Assembly: GCA_030141605.1 (NCBI GenBank)
Contig: JAQGDQ010000330.1
Span: 96,001 to 160,000, forward strand
Origin: Tubiluchus corallicola
Taxonomy: Eukaryota > Priapulida > Priapulimorpha > Priapulimorphida > Tubiluchidae
Reading direction: 5' to 3'
DNA length: 64,000 nt
The notes under the pieces were generated by a model that ran no database searches, was not told the DNA's origin, and saw only the letters and a list, made by a program, of their open reading frames with translations. Shown here piece after piece: positions 52,726-64,000 of the stretch; position 1 is the stretch's first letter; each line of letters opens with the position of its first letter. A program made the position numbers and the translations under genes.

Positions 52726-54295
52726 TTACAAGTATAAAACAAATATCTTCACTCGAAGCAAACTGTGAATAGAATACAAACACATATGACAAACTGCAAA
52801 GAAAACTTCGTTATGAAAAACAGCAATTATTACTTTCTCTAAGCCGTCTTATCCATATCTCTTATCTCCTCCAGCAATGTTCTATTCTATGCTCAGCACA
52901 AACATGCAAAAAAGAACATTTATTTAAGAGAAATATTACATTGCAGGTAAATGCAACTCTTTGTGTGCTGTTATTTGACGTTTACAACAAACATTGTTCA
53001 AAAAATCATGATTACGACAGTTAAAGTAATAAAGTCAAAGCAAAATTGTTATAAAATCTTATTGCACAATATAGGTACTAAAGTGGTTCCCTGTTTCAGA
53101 AGTCTGGTAAGCTTTTAGGTTCATCAAAATGATTTTAAGTATGTGTGTACTGGGATGTTACTTTCGAGACGCCAGCCATTTTACGTTACGGATTTTTTAA
53201 TTGTGTTTCTTCCCTTAAAAATAATTTGAAATTGTCCCTGGTTCGTTCGTTTATCATTTTTACATTTACACTTCGGCTCATTTCAAATTCCCTGGTTTAG
53301 ATATATGTTTATACGTTAAAACTAGAGATTTACTGTATACTTTGAATCCACGCAGCGTATTTTACATAACCTTGAAAATTTGTAGTTAGTATGCATGTTT
53401 ACCTATAAAAATGTTATTACCCTGTATCCGGAATCATTTGCCTAGGTGAGAGGCAAATGTTCTACTGACAGATATATACACGTTTTTCTCTGTTATTCTT
53501 GCTCTTCATTATTCTATTGCTTGATTGGTGTTATATAATTGCCTTTTCTTAATGTGCTTAATTTTAGTTATTGCACCAATTTTTCTAGTCACAGTAAATG
53601 TTATAATTTATGATGTTTTGATTTGACTTTGCAGAGAATAAATTAAATTATTTTGCAGACGTATGATATTTGTTAAATGTAAATATATGTTCTCATCGAT
53701 TATATTTGTTCTTGTTCAGTTTTCAGCGTTTATTGTTGGAATAGTAAAGTCCTTGTGATTGTGATTTAATTGTTTTAGTTTTTCCTTATATTTTCATGTT
53801 GTAATGTATGTTATAGTGCCATTCACAGTACAAAACAAACCTGTTTGGACGAAAAGGAATCAATTAGTCATTTAATTACAGCAAATCCTCACATCTATCA
53901 GAATTTCAAAAATATTAAGATTAATCTTTTATGTGTTTAATAAATTTATAGTAATTACCTTTATGCAAAATGTCTACTTTCATTGATCTTTATCATTTCT
54001 TTATTAACTCCAGTACGAGCTTTAAAGCAAAAAATTTCAGATCCGTAACCGGATCTGTTGTAAATCAATTCAGTTAGAGAGAACTAAAGGTGACTCTTTT
54101 CACCTTTCACAAATTTAGTTTAGGCAAGAATTAAGGGAAAATATTGCACGTTGCTCTATGACCTTGCAGAAAAAGTTTTCAATTGCTTATGCCGTTTGTT
54201 TTTCATGTGGGTTGTACATTTATTTGCATAATAAAGTTAACCATTGACATGTTAATTGGGCGGCTTACGTGCAAATAAAAATTTAAAGGTCGTTT
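52726..54295. other. Intergenic, nothing recognised
   Basis: AT-rich sequence between the LINE and the esterase promoter region; no ORF, repeat or RNA gene that I can support. Confidence 0.6.
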
Positions 54296-54298
54296 CAA

Positions 54299-54408
54299 AA
54301 GTATAAAACCTTTGACTTTGTTTACAGTTTTAGTTGCTGTCAAGAGGGAGCAGTCATTTTTGCCACACGTTGTTGGTCATTACAAGCTGTAAGCACATCT
54401 ATACACAG
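54299..54408 (+). promoter_or_regulatory. Candidate esterase promoter and non-coding first exon
   Basis: GTATAAAAC at 54301 resembles a TATA box. About 100 bases on is a strong donor CACAG|GTAAGAG (exon end 54408). A second donor-like CATAG|GTGAGT ends a candidate UTR exon at 55593. Placement rests on signals alone. Confidence 0.4.
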
Positions 54409-55687
54409 GTAAGAGTATTCACCTGTCCTAACTCGACTGTAATATTCCAGCTCAATTGATGTAGTGTTTTTTGTTTTTTCTCGTTTCTATTAAAAAATAA
54501 AAGGCCATTTTACAATGTTGCACTTAACTGAAAACTGTAATCAGTATAATTACGTTAGTCAGACAATTAAACCACTTTACCCGAATTTAAAATTTTAAAT
54601 TTTCTATGCTCAATCAAATAAACTGCTCCATCTTAATAATAATTTGCCCATTTTATCATTGCTAATTTTGCAATTCTGAACTTTACTGAACAGTACCAGA
54701 TTTAGTTATACTGTATATATGAATCTAGTTTTGACAGCTTACTAATTTATATGTAAACTATATATATTATATGTAAATTATATATAAAACTTATAAAATT
54801 GCCATTAATTAAACTAAACTGCAAAAACTATGGGTTTACAACAATCTAAAATAGCAAAATATGATATACTTACTTATATCATGTATTTCCATAAAGCAAC
54901 TTTAACATTTTGTCAATATGTTTGTTATATGTATCAAAATGTGACTGTTATATTGTGAAAACTACTTATATAATTGTAACTCTCATGTTAATATTCAAAC
55001 AAATAAACCTGCGCAGTAATTTATGCCATGCGGTATTTAGTCAGTTAGTATGTCAGTTAGTTTAGCAGCCTGGCTGTGGAGTTTTGAGAAAAAATTCAAA
55101 TACACAACACCTCTTTTATTTTTCTGAATGTCAAATTAAAAGGCATTGACCATTAATGAAGGTTAGTAAGTGCTACACGGAGGACCCATTTAATCGCTTC
55201 AAATGATCCATGTTTAGAGTTGCGAGGTACCCAGTACGGAATGACACTCCAGAGACTATAAGTTGCTCGATTTTGTATGTGCTAATCTGATGCCAGCAGG
55301 GCAGTTAATTAGTAATATCTTTTGCTGCTGATGCATTGTCATTTACATTATTATCATGAGAAGAACGACTAATTCCTTCAAGCAAAATTGAACTACACCT
55401 CCCACACTAGAACCATCTGCTTAGACTCCCCCCTCCCATAGGCTACCTGCAAATTTGCCACTGTCTGGAGCTGACTGGTAGGTTTCATTCACTAGAACAG
55501 GAAGTCAAGTAGTCATCCTGTGTCTACCATAGATTAAGTAGATTATCTCTAATTGCCAGATTGTTATAATCATTACTAATTATACAAGCATAGGTGAGTA
55601 GTCATGGTCACGTGAACAACAAGATACCTAGCGAAATTCCTTACAAAATGATTTCTAAATGGTTTATCATTTTGCGTGTTATTTCAG

Positions 55688-55699
55688 GTTTGTTTCACC
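55688..55699 (+). other. Esterase 5' UTR start of the coding exon
   Basis: Acceptor TTATTTCAG at 55679-55687 lies 12 bases before the chosen ATG. Confidence 0.5.
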
Positions 55700-57210
55700 A
55701 TGCAGAGTCGTTGGGTTTTGTTCTGCATCATGAATTGCATTTTTACATTTGCATCAGGGAAGCGGGTCAACAGAAATGGCCTTGTTGTCAAGACGACCAC
55801 TGGCAAGGTGAAAGGTTTCATGCAGGATGCTTTAAACAAAAAAGTGCGCACATTTCTAGGTATCCCTTATGCTGAACCCCCAGTTGGAAACTTACGATTT
55901 GCAAAACCAGCGCCTGTGAAAATGTGGAAAGGAATAAAATTAGCAAGAACGCCCCACAATTCCTGCTTCCAACTGAATGACACCCTCACTGCTGTTTTGG
56001 GAGATGGGATGAAAGTTATTGATGTATATGATCTTACTACTCCAGTAAGTGAAGATTGTCTATATCTAAATGTGTTTACTCCAGAAAATGCAAGAGGTTT
56101 GCCAACAGTTGTTTTAATTCATGGTGGTGTTTTTGTAATGGGAGCAGCAAATACAAAACTTATGGATGGAACAATTCTTTCTGCATTTGCCAACATGATT
56201 GTAGTCACCATCAACTATAGAGTTGGACCTTTTGGTTTTCTGTTTCTGAATAACACAGAATCACCTGGAAATCAAGGTTTGTTGGATCAGGTTTTGGCAC
56301 TTGAGTGGATAAATGATAATATTGAATCTTTTGGTGGGGACAAAGGTAAACTTACAATTGATGGACACCTATTTGAGGGAGTGGCTGTTGGATATCATCT
56401 CATGTCCCCACTTAGCAAAGGTTTGTTTTCTTCTGCCATTCTGCGTACTGCATTACCAAATGAGTGGAAAAACAATCCAACTTATGATAAGCCTGAAAAT
56501 GCCCTCTCTTTTGGCAGAAGCATTGCAGCTGCACTTGGATGCGTTGAAGATGATGACGTCAGTATATCTTGCATGAGAGAAGTCAATGCTTCTGTATTAA
56601 CTGCTTTACAATTTACATTACCGTTATCTGCTGGAATGCCTGATCAGGGTGTGAGGCCTACGCTTGATGGTAACTTTCTCTTAACACCACCAAAAAGTGC
56701 TAATAACTTTGCAAATGCTGATGTACCAGTTATGATTTCTGTCACAAAAAATGAAGGCGCTATGCTCCTGCGAGAAACTGAGATGGAGATTTTCCCCACT
56801 CAAGACCTACCTAACTGCAGCTACACTGACTATGTCGCCACTTTCAATAATGCTTTTAAAGATTATGATGAAGTCGTCCAAAATATTGTACTCAATGCAT
56901 ATCTTGAATATCCTTTTGGAAATGCGGAGTGTATTAGTGCATTGTCACACTATATGGGTGATTTTTACTGCATCTGTCCATTAACAGAGTTTGCCGTGCA
57001 CTGGTCAGAGAGGGGTGGTCATGTTTATTGGTCTACGTTTAGCCATCGACCATCTGGCTCACCTTGGCCCGAGTGGTATGGAGTAACAGAGGATGATGAC
57101 GTACCATTTTTTGTGGGACTGCCACTCAAAAATGAAAAAGACTTTACGGAGTATGAAAAGAACATCAGCAGATCATTGATGACTTACACCCGCAATTTTG
57201 CAGAAACCGG
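55700..57210 (+). CDS. Cholinesterase/carboxylesterase-family secreted protein, main exon (catalytically inactive)
   Basis: Residues 1-503 plus two bases. ATG at 55700 is chosen because it follows a splice acceptor and begins a signal peptide (WVLFCIMNCIFTFASG); an in-frame ATG at 55676 lies before that acceptor. The alpha/beta-hydrolase fold is clear: FLGIPYAEPPVGNLRF, SEDCLYLNVF, VVTINYRVGPFGF, GNQGLLDQVLALEWI, YHLMSPLSKGLF. But the nucleophile box reads IDGHLFEG, with Leu224 at the serine position. The histidine position (GVTEDDDVPFF) holds Glu464, and the oxyanion HGGG is HGGV. Only the acid Glu352 (KNEGAM) remains. It resembles non-catalytic family members such as neuroligin or glutactin, which act in adhesion. 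It has no transmembrane stretch in the part seen. Confidence 0.92.
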
Positions 57211-57493
57211 GTAATCCAGGTTTTTTCCTGCTAGTTCTTATACAAAACTAATTTTACTGTTAGATAGAAAGTAGAAGTCTTGCAAGTCTAACATCTTTTT
57301 ACTCTAGTAGTTAGGCGACGTTTTTTATAGTGTTTTGTCATATTTTTTTCCTATTTGCTAAAAGATTCCTCAGAATGAAATCACTAACATTTTTGCCACT
57401 TTAGCCACGAATAAGTCTGCTGAAAAACGCTCACTAATATTCTGTACTTCAGTTTTGATTTTACTGATATCTTTTACATATCTGTCTTCTCAG

Positions 57494-57677
57494 AAATCCT
57501 AATAAAGGTGGAATCAAGAATACTGCTTTCTGGCCAGAGTTCAAATTGGGAGGACGAAAGTACTTGGACATTGGTGATGAGAAGATTCAGGCGAAGGAAG
57601 GTGGTTTCAGGACCAAACACTGCATTATTTTGAGCAAGGGCGTACCTGCTATACAGTCTGTGATAGGTATAATTTGA
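57494..57677 (+). CDS. Esterase-like protein, last exon
   Basis: The donor GG|GTAATC at 57211 and acceptor TTCTCAG at 57493 join as ETGNPN, the conserved family junction (TGNPN..). It encodes WPEFKLGGRKYLDIGD and a tail KHCIILSKG, ending at TGA 57675; total 564 residues. An alternative donor at 57667 joined to 57953 would end after four residues instead, with little difference. Confidence 0.85.
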
Positions 57678-58794
57678 TGTTTTGCACCAGATGGGCATCT
57701 CTTTCACTCACCCACTCATTCACTCACTCTCTCAGTCATTCGCTCATTCATTCACTCACTGTCTTTCTTTTCTCTCTGTATCACTGTTCTCACATACTGT
57801 CATTTTTTCTTTTTTTACAGCAGTCAAAGCTGTTTTTTGTTGCGAAATAAGCCTGTGATTCTGTAATCACTGAGTATACTGCAATTCCGAAAAACTGATT
57901 CAACGCTTGATTTGAAAATTAATCTATTCTAATGTATTAATATCCCCATTTCAGAAGGTATTTGAAGGATGGACATGCCTGAAAGCAAGCCAGTAGATGT
58001 TGTCTGGGACCCAAAAGTACGACATGGAAATTGAATAAAAAAACATCAAGCACATGTGTTTACTTTTTATTTTTTCGCTGTCGTAAAATTATTATGTGTG
58101 AATAGCAGTTTATCTTGCTTATCCTTTTACATGTGAGTTATAATTATGCGCAGTCAGATCTTTGTCATAATATTTTTCCGGGCTGTCATATTTTTCTGTA
58201 ATTATTAGTCTGGTCTTAGATAAGTGACATAATTTATGTTCTTACGTAAGAGTAACAATGTGAAATATGCTTTTGTTGTAGACAGCTAACAATAAATTGT
58301 TGAACGCATAAAAAATAACTTCTACGACTACGACAAAGATGCTTGATTTCTGTTAGTAATGATTCTTTATCAGCAATATCTTTTACCATAAGAACAAAAT
58401 ATTACAGTTTGTACTCACACGTGATCAACAATCTTCAGCACTTTAGAGACACCGTCTGGAGTCCATTGAAAATAACAAACATTGTAATAATCAAACTTGC
58501 ACTTTATGGCAAATTGTAACTGTTAATAAGAACATCTTATAAAGAACAAACGATGTGAGCAAGAACAAAATACAAGGACCTTTAGTAACGGGACATGTCA
58601 TAGAATAAAAAAAATAAGCCTGAACCCTTGCATAATATAAAAAAACATAACTGGATCATATTGGTACTGATCAAAAATAATTGCAGAGTGTAAAAATAAA
58701 TAAGCAAGAAACTAATTAAAAGGAAAATTTAATTATTCTACTTGATTATGAATTTTTGGCGCCCTTCTTTGCTGCGTGAAACAAATCTGTTGTT
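57678..58794. other. Esterase 3' UTR and intergenic sequence
   Basis: A CA/CT-rich run of CTCACTCATTCACT type occupies about 57700-57790. Nothing else recognised. Confidence 0.5.
58034..58039 (+). terminator. Esterase poly(A) signal
   Basis: AATAAA about 360 bases after the stop codon, the first strong signal downstream. Confidence 0.5.
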
Positions 58795-61520
58795 GCTGTG
58801 ACTATACATACATTGGAGATATCCCTTTGTGACTATACATACATTGGAGATATCCCTTTGTGACTATACACACATTGGAGATATCCCTTTGTGACTATAC
58901 ACACATTGGAGATATCCCTTTGTGACTATACACACATTGGAGATATCCCTTTGTGACTATACACACATTGGAGATATCCCTTTGTGACTATACATACATT
59001 GGAGATATCCCTTTGTGACTATACACACATTGGAGATATCCCTTTGTGACTATACACACATTGGAGATATCCCTTTGTGACTATACACACATTGGAGATA
59101 TCCCTTTGTGACTATACACACATTGGAGATATCCCTTTGTGACTATACACACATTGGAGATATCCCTTTGTGACTATACACACATTGGAGATATCCCTTT
59201 GTGACTATACACACATTGGAGATATCCCTTTGTGACTATACACACATTGGAGATGTCCCTTTGTGACTATACACACATTGGAGATATCCCTTTGTGACTA
59301 TACATACATTGGAGATATCCCTTTGTGACTATACACACATTGGAGATATCCCTTTGTGACTATACACACATTGGAGATGTCCCTTTGTGACTATACACAC
59401 ATTGGAGATATCCCTTTGTGACTATACATACATTGGAGATATCCCTTTGTGACTATACACACATTGGAGATATCCCTTTGTGACTATACACACATTGGAG
59501 ATATCCCTTTGTGACTATACATACATTGGAGATATCCCTTTGTGACTATACACACATTGGAGATATCCCTTTGTGACTATACACACATTGGAGATATCCC
59601 TTTGTGACTATACACACATTGGAGATATCCCTTTGTGACTATACACACATTGGAGATATCCCTTTGTGACTATACACACATTGGAGATATCCCTTTGTGA
59701 CTATACACACATTGGAGATATCCCTTTGTGACTATACACACATTGGAGATATCCCTTTGTGACTATACACACATTGGAGATATCCCTTTGTGACTATACA
59801 CACATTGGAGATATCCCTTTGTGACTATACACACATTGGAGATATCCCTTTGTGACTATACACACATTGGAGATATCCCTTTGTGACTATACACACATTG
59901 GAGATATCCCTTTGTGACTATACACACATTGGAGATATCCCTTTGTGACTATACACACATTGGAGATATCCCTTTGTGACTATACACACATTGGAGATAT
60001 CCCTTTGTGACTATACATACATTGGAGATATCCCTTTGTGACTATACACACATTGGAGATATCCCTTTGTGACTATACACACATTGGAGATATCCCTTTG
60101 TGACTATACACACATTGGAGATATCCCTTTGTGACTATACACACATTGGAGATATCCCTTTGTGACTATACACACATTGGAGATATCCCTTTGTGACTAT
60201 ACACACATTGGAGATATCCCTTTGTGACTATACACACATTGGAGATATCCCTTTGTGACTATACACACATTGGAGATATCCCTTTGTGACTATACACACA
60301 TTGGAGATATCCCTTTGTGACTATACACACATTGGAGATATCCCTTTGTGACTATACACACATTGGAGATGTCCCTTACATTGACTGGATATTTCTCAGA
60401 CAGTAAAGTTTGTTATATATAGATCTGTTGTTGCTGTGACTATACACACATTGGAGATGTCCCTTACATTGACTGGATATTTCTCAGACAGTAAAGTTTG
60501 TTATATATAGATCTGTTGTTGCTGTGACTATACACACATTGGAGATGTCCCTTACATTGACTGGATATTTCTCAGACAGTAAAGTTTGTTATATATAGAT
60601 CTGTTGTTGCTGTGACTATACATACATTGGAGATATCCCTTACATTAACTGGATATTTCTCAGACAGTAAAGTTTGTTATATATAGATCTGTTGTTGCTG
60701 TGACTATACATACATTGGAGATATCCCTTACATTAACTGGATATTTCTCAGACAGTAAAGTTTGTTATATATAGATCTGTTGTTGCTGTGACTATACATA
60801 CATTGGAGATGTCGCTTACATTAACTATATATTTCTCAGACAGTAAAGTTTGTTATATATAGATCTGTTGTTGCTGTGACTATACATACATTGGAGATGT
60901 CCCTTACATTGACTGGATATTTCTCAGACAGTAAAGTTTGTTATATATAGATCTGTTGTTGCTGTGACTATACATACATTGGAGATATCCCTTTGTGACT
61001 ATACACACATTGGAGATATCCCTTTGTGACTATACACACATTGGAGATGTCCCTTACATTGACTGGATATTTCTCAGACAGTAAAGTTTGTTATATATAG
61101 ATCTGTTGTTGCTGTGACTATACATACATTGGAGATATCCCTTACATTGACTGGATATTTCTCATACAGTAAAGTTTGTTGTATATAGGTCTGTTGTTGC
61201 TGTGACTATACACACATTGGAGATGTCCCTTACATTGACTGGATATTTCTCAGACAGTAAAGTTTGTTATATATAGATCTGTTGTTGCTGTGACTATACA
61301 TACATTGGAGATATCCCTTTGTGACTATACACACATTGGAGATATCCCTTTGTGACTATACACACATTGGAGATGTCCCTTACATTAACTATATATATTT
61401 CTCAGACAGTAAAGTTTGTTGTATATAGATCTGTTGTTGCTGTGACTATACATACATTGGAGATATCCCTTTACGTTAACTGGATATTTCTCAGACAGTA
61501 AAGTTTGTTGTATAGAGAAG
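58795..61520. repeat. Satellite with 31-bp and 88-bp units
   Basis: 58795-60370: about 50 units of GACTATACACACATTGGAGA, TATCCCTTTGT (31 bp), very uniform. 60370-61520: about ten 88-bp units in which the same core is followed by TACATTGACTGGATATTTCT and CAGACAGTAAAGTTTGTTAT plus a TGTTGTTGC linker. A few 31-bp units recur among the long ones (60980-61020, 61310-61370). Confidence 0.96.
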
Positions 61521-62873
61521 CATATAAATAATTGAGGGTAATTTTGCCTTATCATCAACGGATACCCCAATGACCATGACATTTATATAGTGTATCAAAC
61601 ATCTTGCACCAGCATCAATACAGGCATATTTACTATACTTTGATAACAAATATCTATATCTAGAGGTTTAACGTAAATTGATGTATTTCACAGCTTTAAA
61701 CTAAGATATAAAGATTCACCTACATTGATCTAAAATCTATCTAAAATCCTTGCAACCCTTACATCTATACAGCTTTAAAAGAATCCTAATAAGCAGCATA
61801 ATTTTGCTATATATCATGCACAATATATGAACTGCAAATACGTATTCAAGTACTGTATAAAATAGAAACCACGTGATGTCACGCTATAATATAGTTCGTC
61901 ACATATTAAAAGCTCTTCAGATTATTTATTCGCGCAGAGCTTCACGTTTTAATCAAACCATGCTTAATAAAAAATGAAACTCAACGGTATACTTTCACAA
62001 AATTATAATAAGGACACATAAAAACGAAGTTCTACAACCATACTGACTGTGTAATTGCACTTTCACAGTGAAGTTCACTCGATTTTTGCTGAAGTTATCA
62101 AAAAACAACCGAAACCTCAAAATATTTGCACGATTGTTGATTCTAGTCCACTGGTGCAGAGGCACCTCACCTGACACCAGACTTTTCCTTTTGGCTACCT
62201 TTTAACTCTTTCCTTCATTTGCCCAGTAATTTCAGATCTGCCTGACAAGTTTGATAGTATATTATCAATCGTTTCACTATGCATGCAATCGATTATCAAA
62301 CTCGGTCATTATTTATGGGGCATGTAAGTGTCATAAGAGTGATTCGAAATTCACAAAAGCTGCACAAGCAAGTGAATAAGCAACAGTGTTTCTAAGAAGG
62401 TTAATCCAAATATGAATACAGTAGTACATTAATCAAATAGCCATGGAATTTATTCTATTTCTCAAATCTAACTAAATTTTATTTAAATTCTGCATTGTAT
62501 GGTTAGTAAGGTAATTCAGTTGTGACATTTTATTCAACACAAAAACTCTTGTGAGTCAGTGAGACAGCTTTTATGCTGTCTATGATTACAACAACTCAAA
62601 GTCCAACAAACCATACACTTGTTGATCTTTGTCGCAGGTAGTTGCAAATTTGAGAAGTTCTGTTCTGGAAGGTTCCGCATATGCACTTGAGTAGTCGTAT
62701 GGGGAAGTTGTTTGCAACAGAACATGGCAATCATCCTTATTGTCCAAGGCAACTTAAACTTATTTGGAACCTGATGTAAACACTAAGTATTTTCATTACC
62801 GACAAAAATATTAAATAGGTATTTATACAAAAAAACTATCGTTACTACATAATAAAATTATTCTCTGTTGCTA
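61521..62873. other. Intergenic or 3' UTR of the Ly6-like gene
   Basis: No gene or repeat recognised. A minus-strand AATAAA-type signal lies near 62528-62534. Confidence 0.5.
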
Positions 62874-63103
62874 TTAAACAAGCCAACAGCACAGCAAGTC
62901 CTTTATTAAGTACCCCGAGTATAATGACAACATCAAAACAAACGACACATTTGCTTTGGCAGTAACTGCACTTCCTGTACAACCGTCCTCCTGACAGATT
63001 TTGATGCACGTATTGGTTTCTTGTCCCTTTATATTTTCACCAAGTTTACAATCGGAACCGAAGTCCACCGTGGTGCAAGTCTTTGTGATTTCCTGAAGGA
63101 CTT
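62874..63103 (-). CDS. Last exon of a small Cys-rich, probably GPI-anchored (Ly6-like) protein
   Basis: 75 codons plus stop after acceptor TCATTTCAG. Five cysteines lie in KTCTTVDFGSDC, NTCIKICQEDGC, then a small-residue stretch (TGSAVTAKA) and a hydrophobic C-terminus that ends LLCCWLV. This pattern fits the end of a Ly6/uPAR-type three-finger domain with a GPI signal. The preceding exon is unclear: a candidate ending DRSC at donor GTGAGT (about 63495) has the wrong phase unless a second acceptor 13 bases further in is used. Function unknown. Confidence 0.5.
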
Positions 63104-64000
63104 CTGAAATGAGACAAAGCGGCAGTGAAACTGAGTGTACATGATGGGTAAACTATGTTAATTCAAAGGTAGACAGACTGATTTTTCATATATTACACCA
63201 TTTTCAAGTCGGATAAAAAGAATATATTTTAACACAATTAATGCCGCAAAAGCGTTTCTGATAACTAAATTATAGATTAAAATCCTAATTAACGGCGGGT
63301 GAGCCCAACTGTTGATGACATCACAAACTAACACAATTTCCAACAGGAATAAACATTCCACGAGAGTGTTGCACGTATTTGTAAAAAAGAAAATTGAAGT
63401 ATAGTGAGTGCTATTGTAAGATATTCAGCATGTTGTACTAAAACTAGGCAAGTTTTAAGAAAGAAATTAAATTTCACATTTAGCGCTGTACTCACGCATG
63501 ATCTGTCGAACGTGTGTAGTTGGTCACAAGCTAACACATCTGAACTGAGAGGTACAGCACCTGCTTTGTGTGCAATGTGTGTCCGTAATGCAGGCGCTAG
63601 TGCCCGTCTAACTAGCGATTGGCCAAATGCATGTAACAGCGAACAACTAGTGGCGCCAACACGAAATTGTGTTCGGGTGGTAATAACTCTTTCACGTAAG
63701 TCGTTCTTGAAAAAATAACATGTTTCCTTCCAATACTTTAAAGAGTAGGCTGTTTTGGCCTACAGCGTAAGATTGGGTTCGGTTTTGCTTTAAACGATCA
63801 GTTCCGTTTGAAGCAAATGATCAGCAGTGAGCTCAACTAGCAAAGGTCCAAAAACCAAAGGTTTCTCATGTCTTCCACAAAAAGACGGAACAAAGAAAAC
63901 TCGTGACAAAGAATGTCAACACAACGTTTCCTGGCTAAATATAAATATTTCGAAAATGGGCTCAGCCTCACTACAAGCAAATTACTGTTATATTTAAGAT
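63104..64000. other. Upstream part of the Ly6-like gene or intergenic
   Basis: Holds an R1 repeat (63636-63796) and a donor-like TCATGC|GTGAGT on the minus strand near 63495. No certain exon. Confidence 0.4.
63636..63796 (+). repeat. Dispersed repeat R1, copy 4
   Basis: GGTAATAACTCTTTCACGTA, CCAATACTTTAAAGAGTA and AAGATTGGGTTCGGTTTTGC match the GBF1-intron copies. This shows R1 is a genomic repeat and not gene-specific. Confidence 0.7.

Noticed and set aside
58795-61520. Fourth splice-junction satellite
   Set aside because: GTAAAG and TCTCAG occur in the 88-bp unit, but there is no adjoining exon and the 31-bp unit lacks both.
61995-62752. Minus-strand frames of 60-72 codons
   Set aside because: No homology, no splice support; ordinary chance frames.

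Overview
The window comes from an invertebrate animal genome; the species cannot be named from the sequence. Genes have many small exons with GT-AG introns, the DNA is AT-rich, BEL/Pao elements (known only from animals) are present, and a CR1/L2-like LINE carries an N-terminal 2A-like motif of the kind described in animal APE-type LINEs. Minisatellite load is very high: at least eight large arrays in 64 kb.

Layout. (1) 1931-42890, minus strand: the 5' two thirds of a GBF1 orthologue, the large Arf guanine-nucleotide exchange factor of the early Golgi. I could place 23 consecutive coding exons. Their phases all agree and they give 1351 codons running from the start methionine through the DCB, HUS and Sec7 domains into HDS1/HDS2. 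The 3' end lies beyond position 1. Its introns hold nearly everything else in this half: minisatellites, microsatellites, dispersed repeats, an element with long inverted ends, a 5'-truncated LINE, tRNA-like SINE fragments and a complete BEL retrotransposon (34230-40610, in intron 1, opposite strand). (2) 42891-46960: upstream of GBF1, low-copy repeats. (3) 46961-about 52725, plus strand: a nearly complete two-ORF LINE. (4) about 54300-58040, plus strand: a secreted cholinesterase/carboxylesterase-family protein that has lost its catalytic serine and histidine. (5) 58795-61520: a 31/88-bp satellite. (6) 62874-63103, minus strand: last exon of a small cysteine-rich, probably GPI-anchored protein (Ly6-like).

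Most striking: three separate minisatellites in GBF1 (32-, 29- and 33-bp units after exons 5, 7 and 9) are each built from the exon-intron junction they adjoin. The last bases of the exon, the 5' splice site and the first intron bases have been amplified about 87, 30 and 13 times. Only the first donor of each series keeps the reading frame. Reading into any array meets a stop almost at once, and many copies after exon 5 match the splice-donor consensus better than the true donor does. Both nearly intact retroelements also carry one substitution in the reverse-transcriptase YxDD box.
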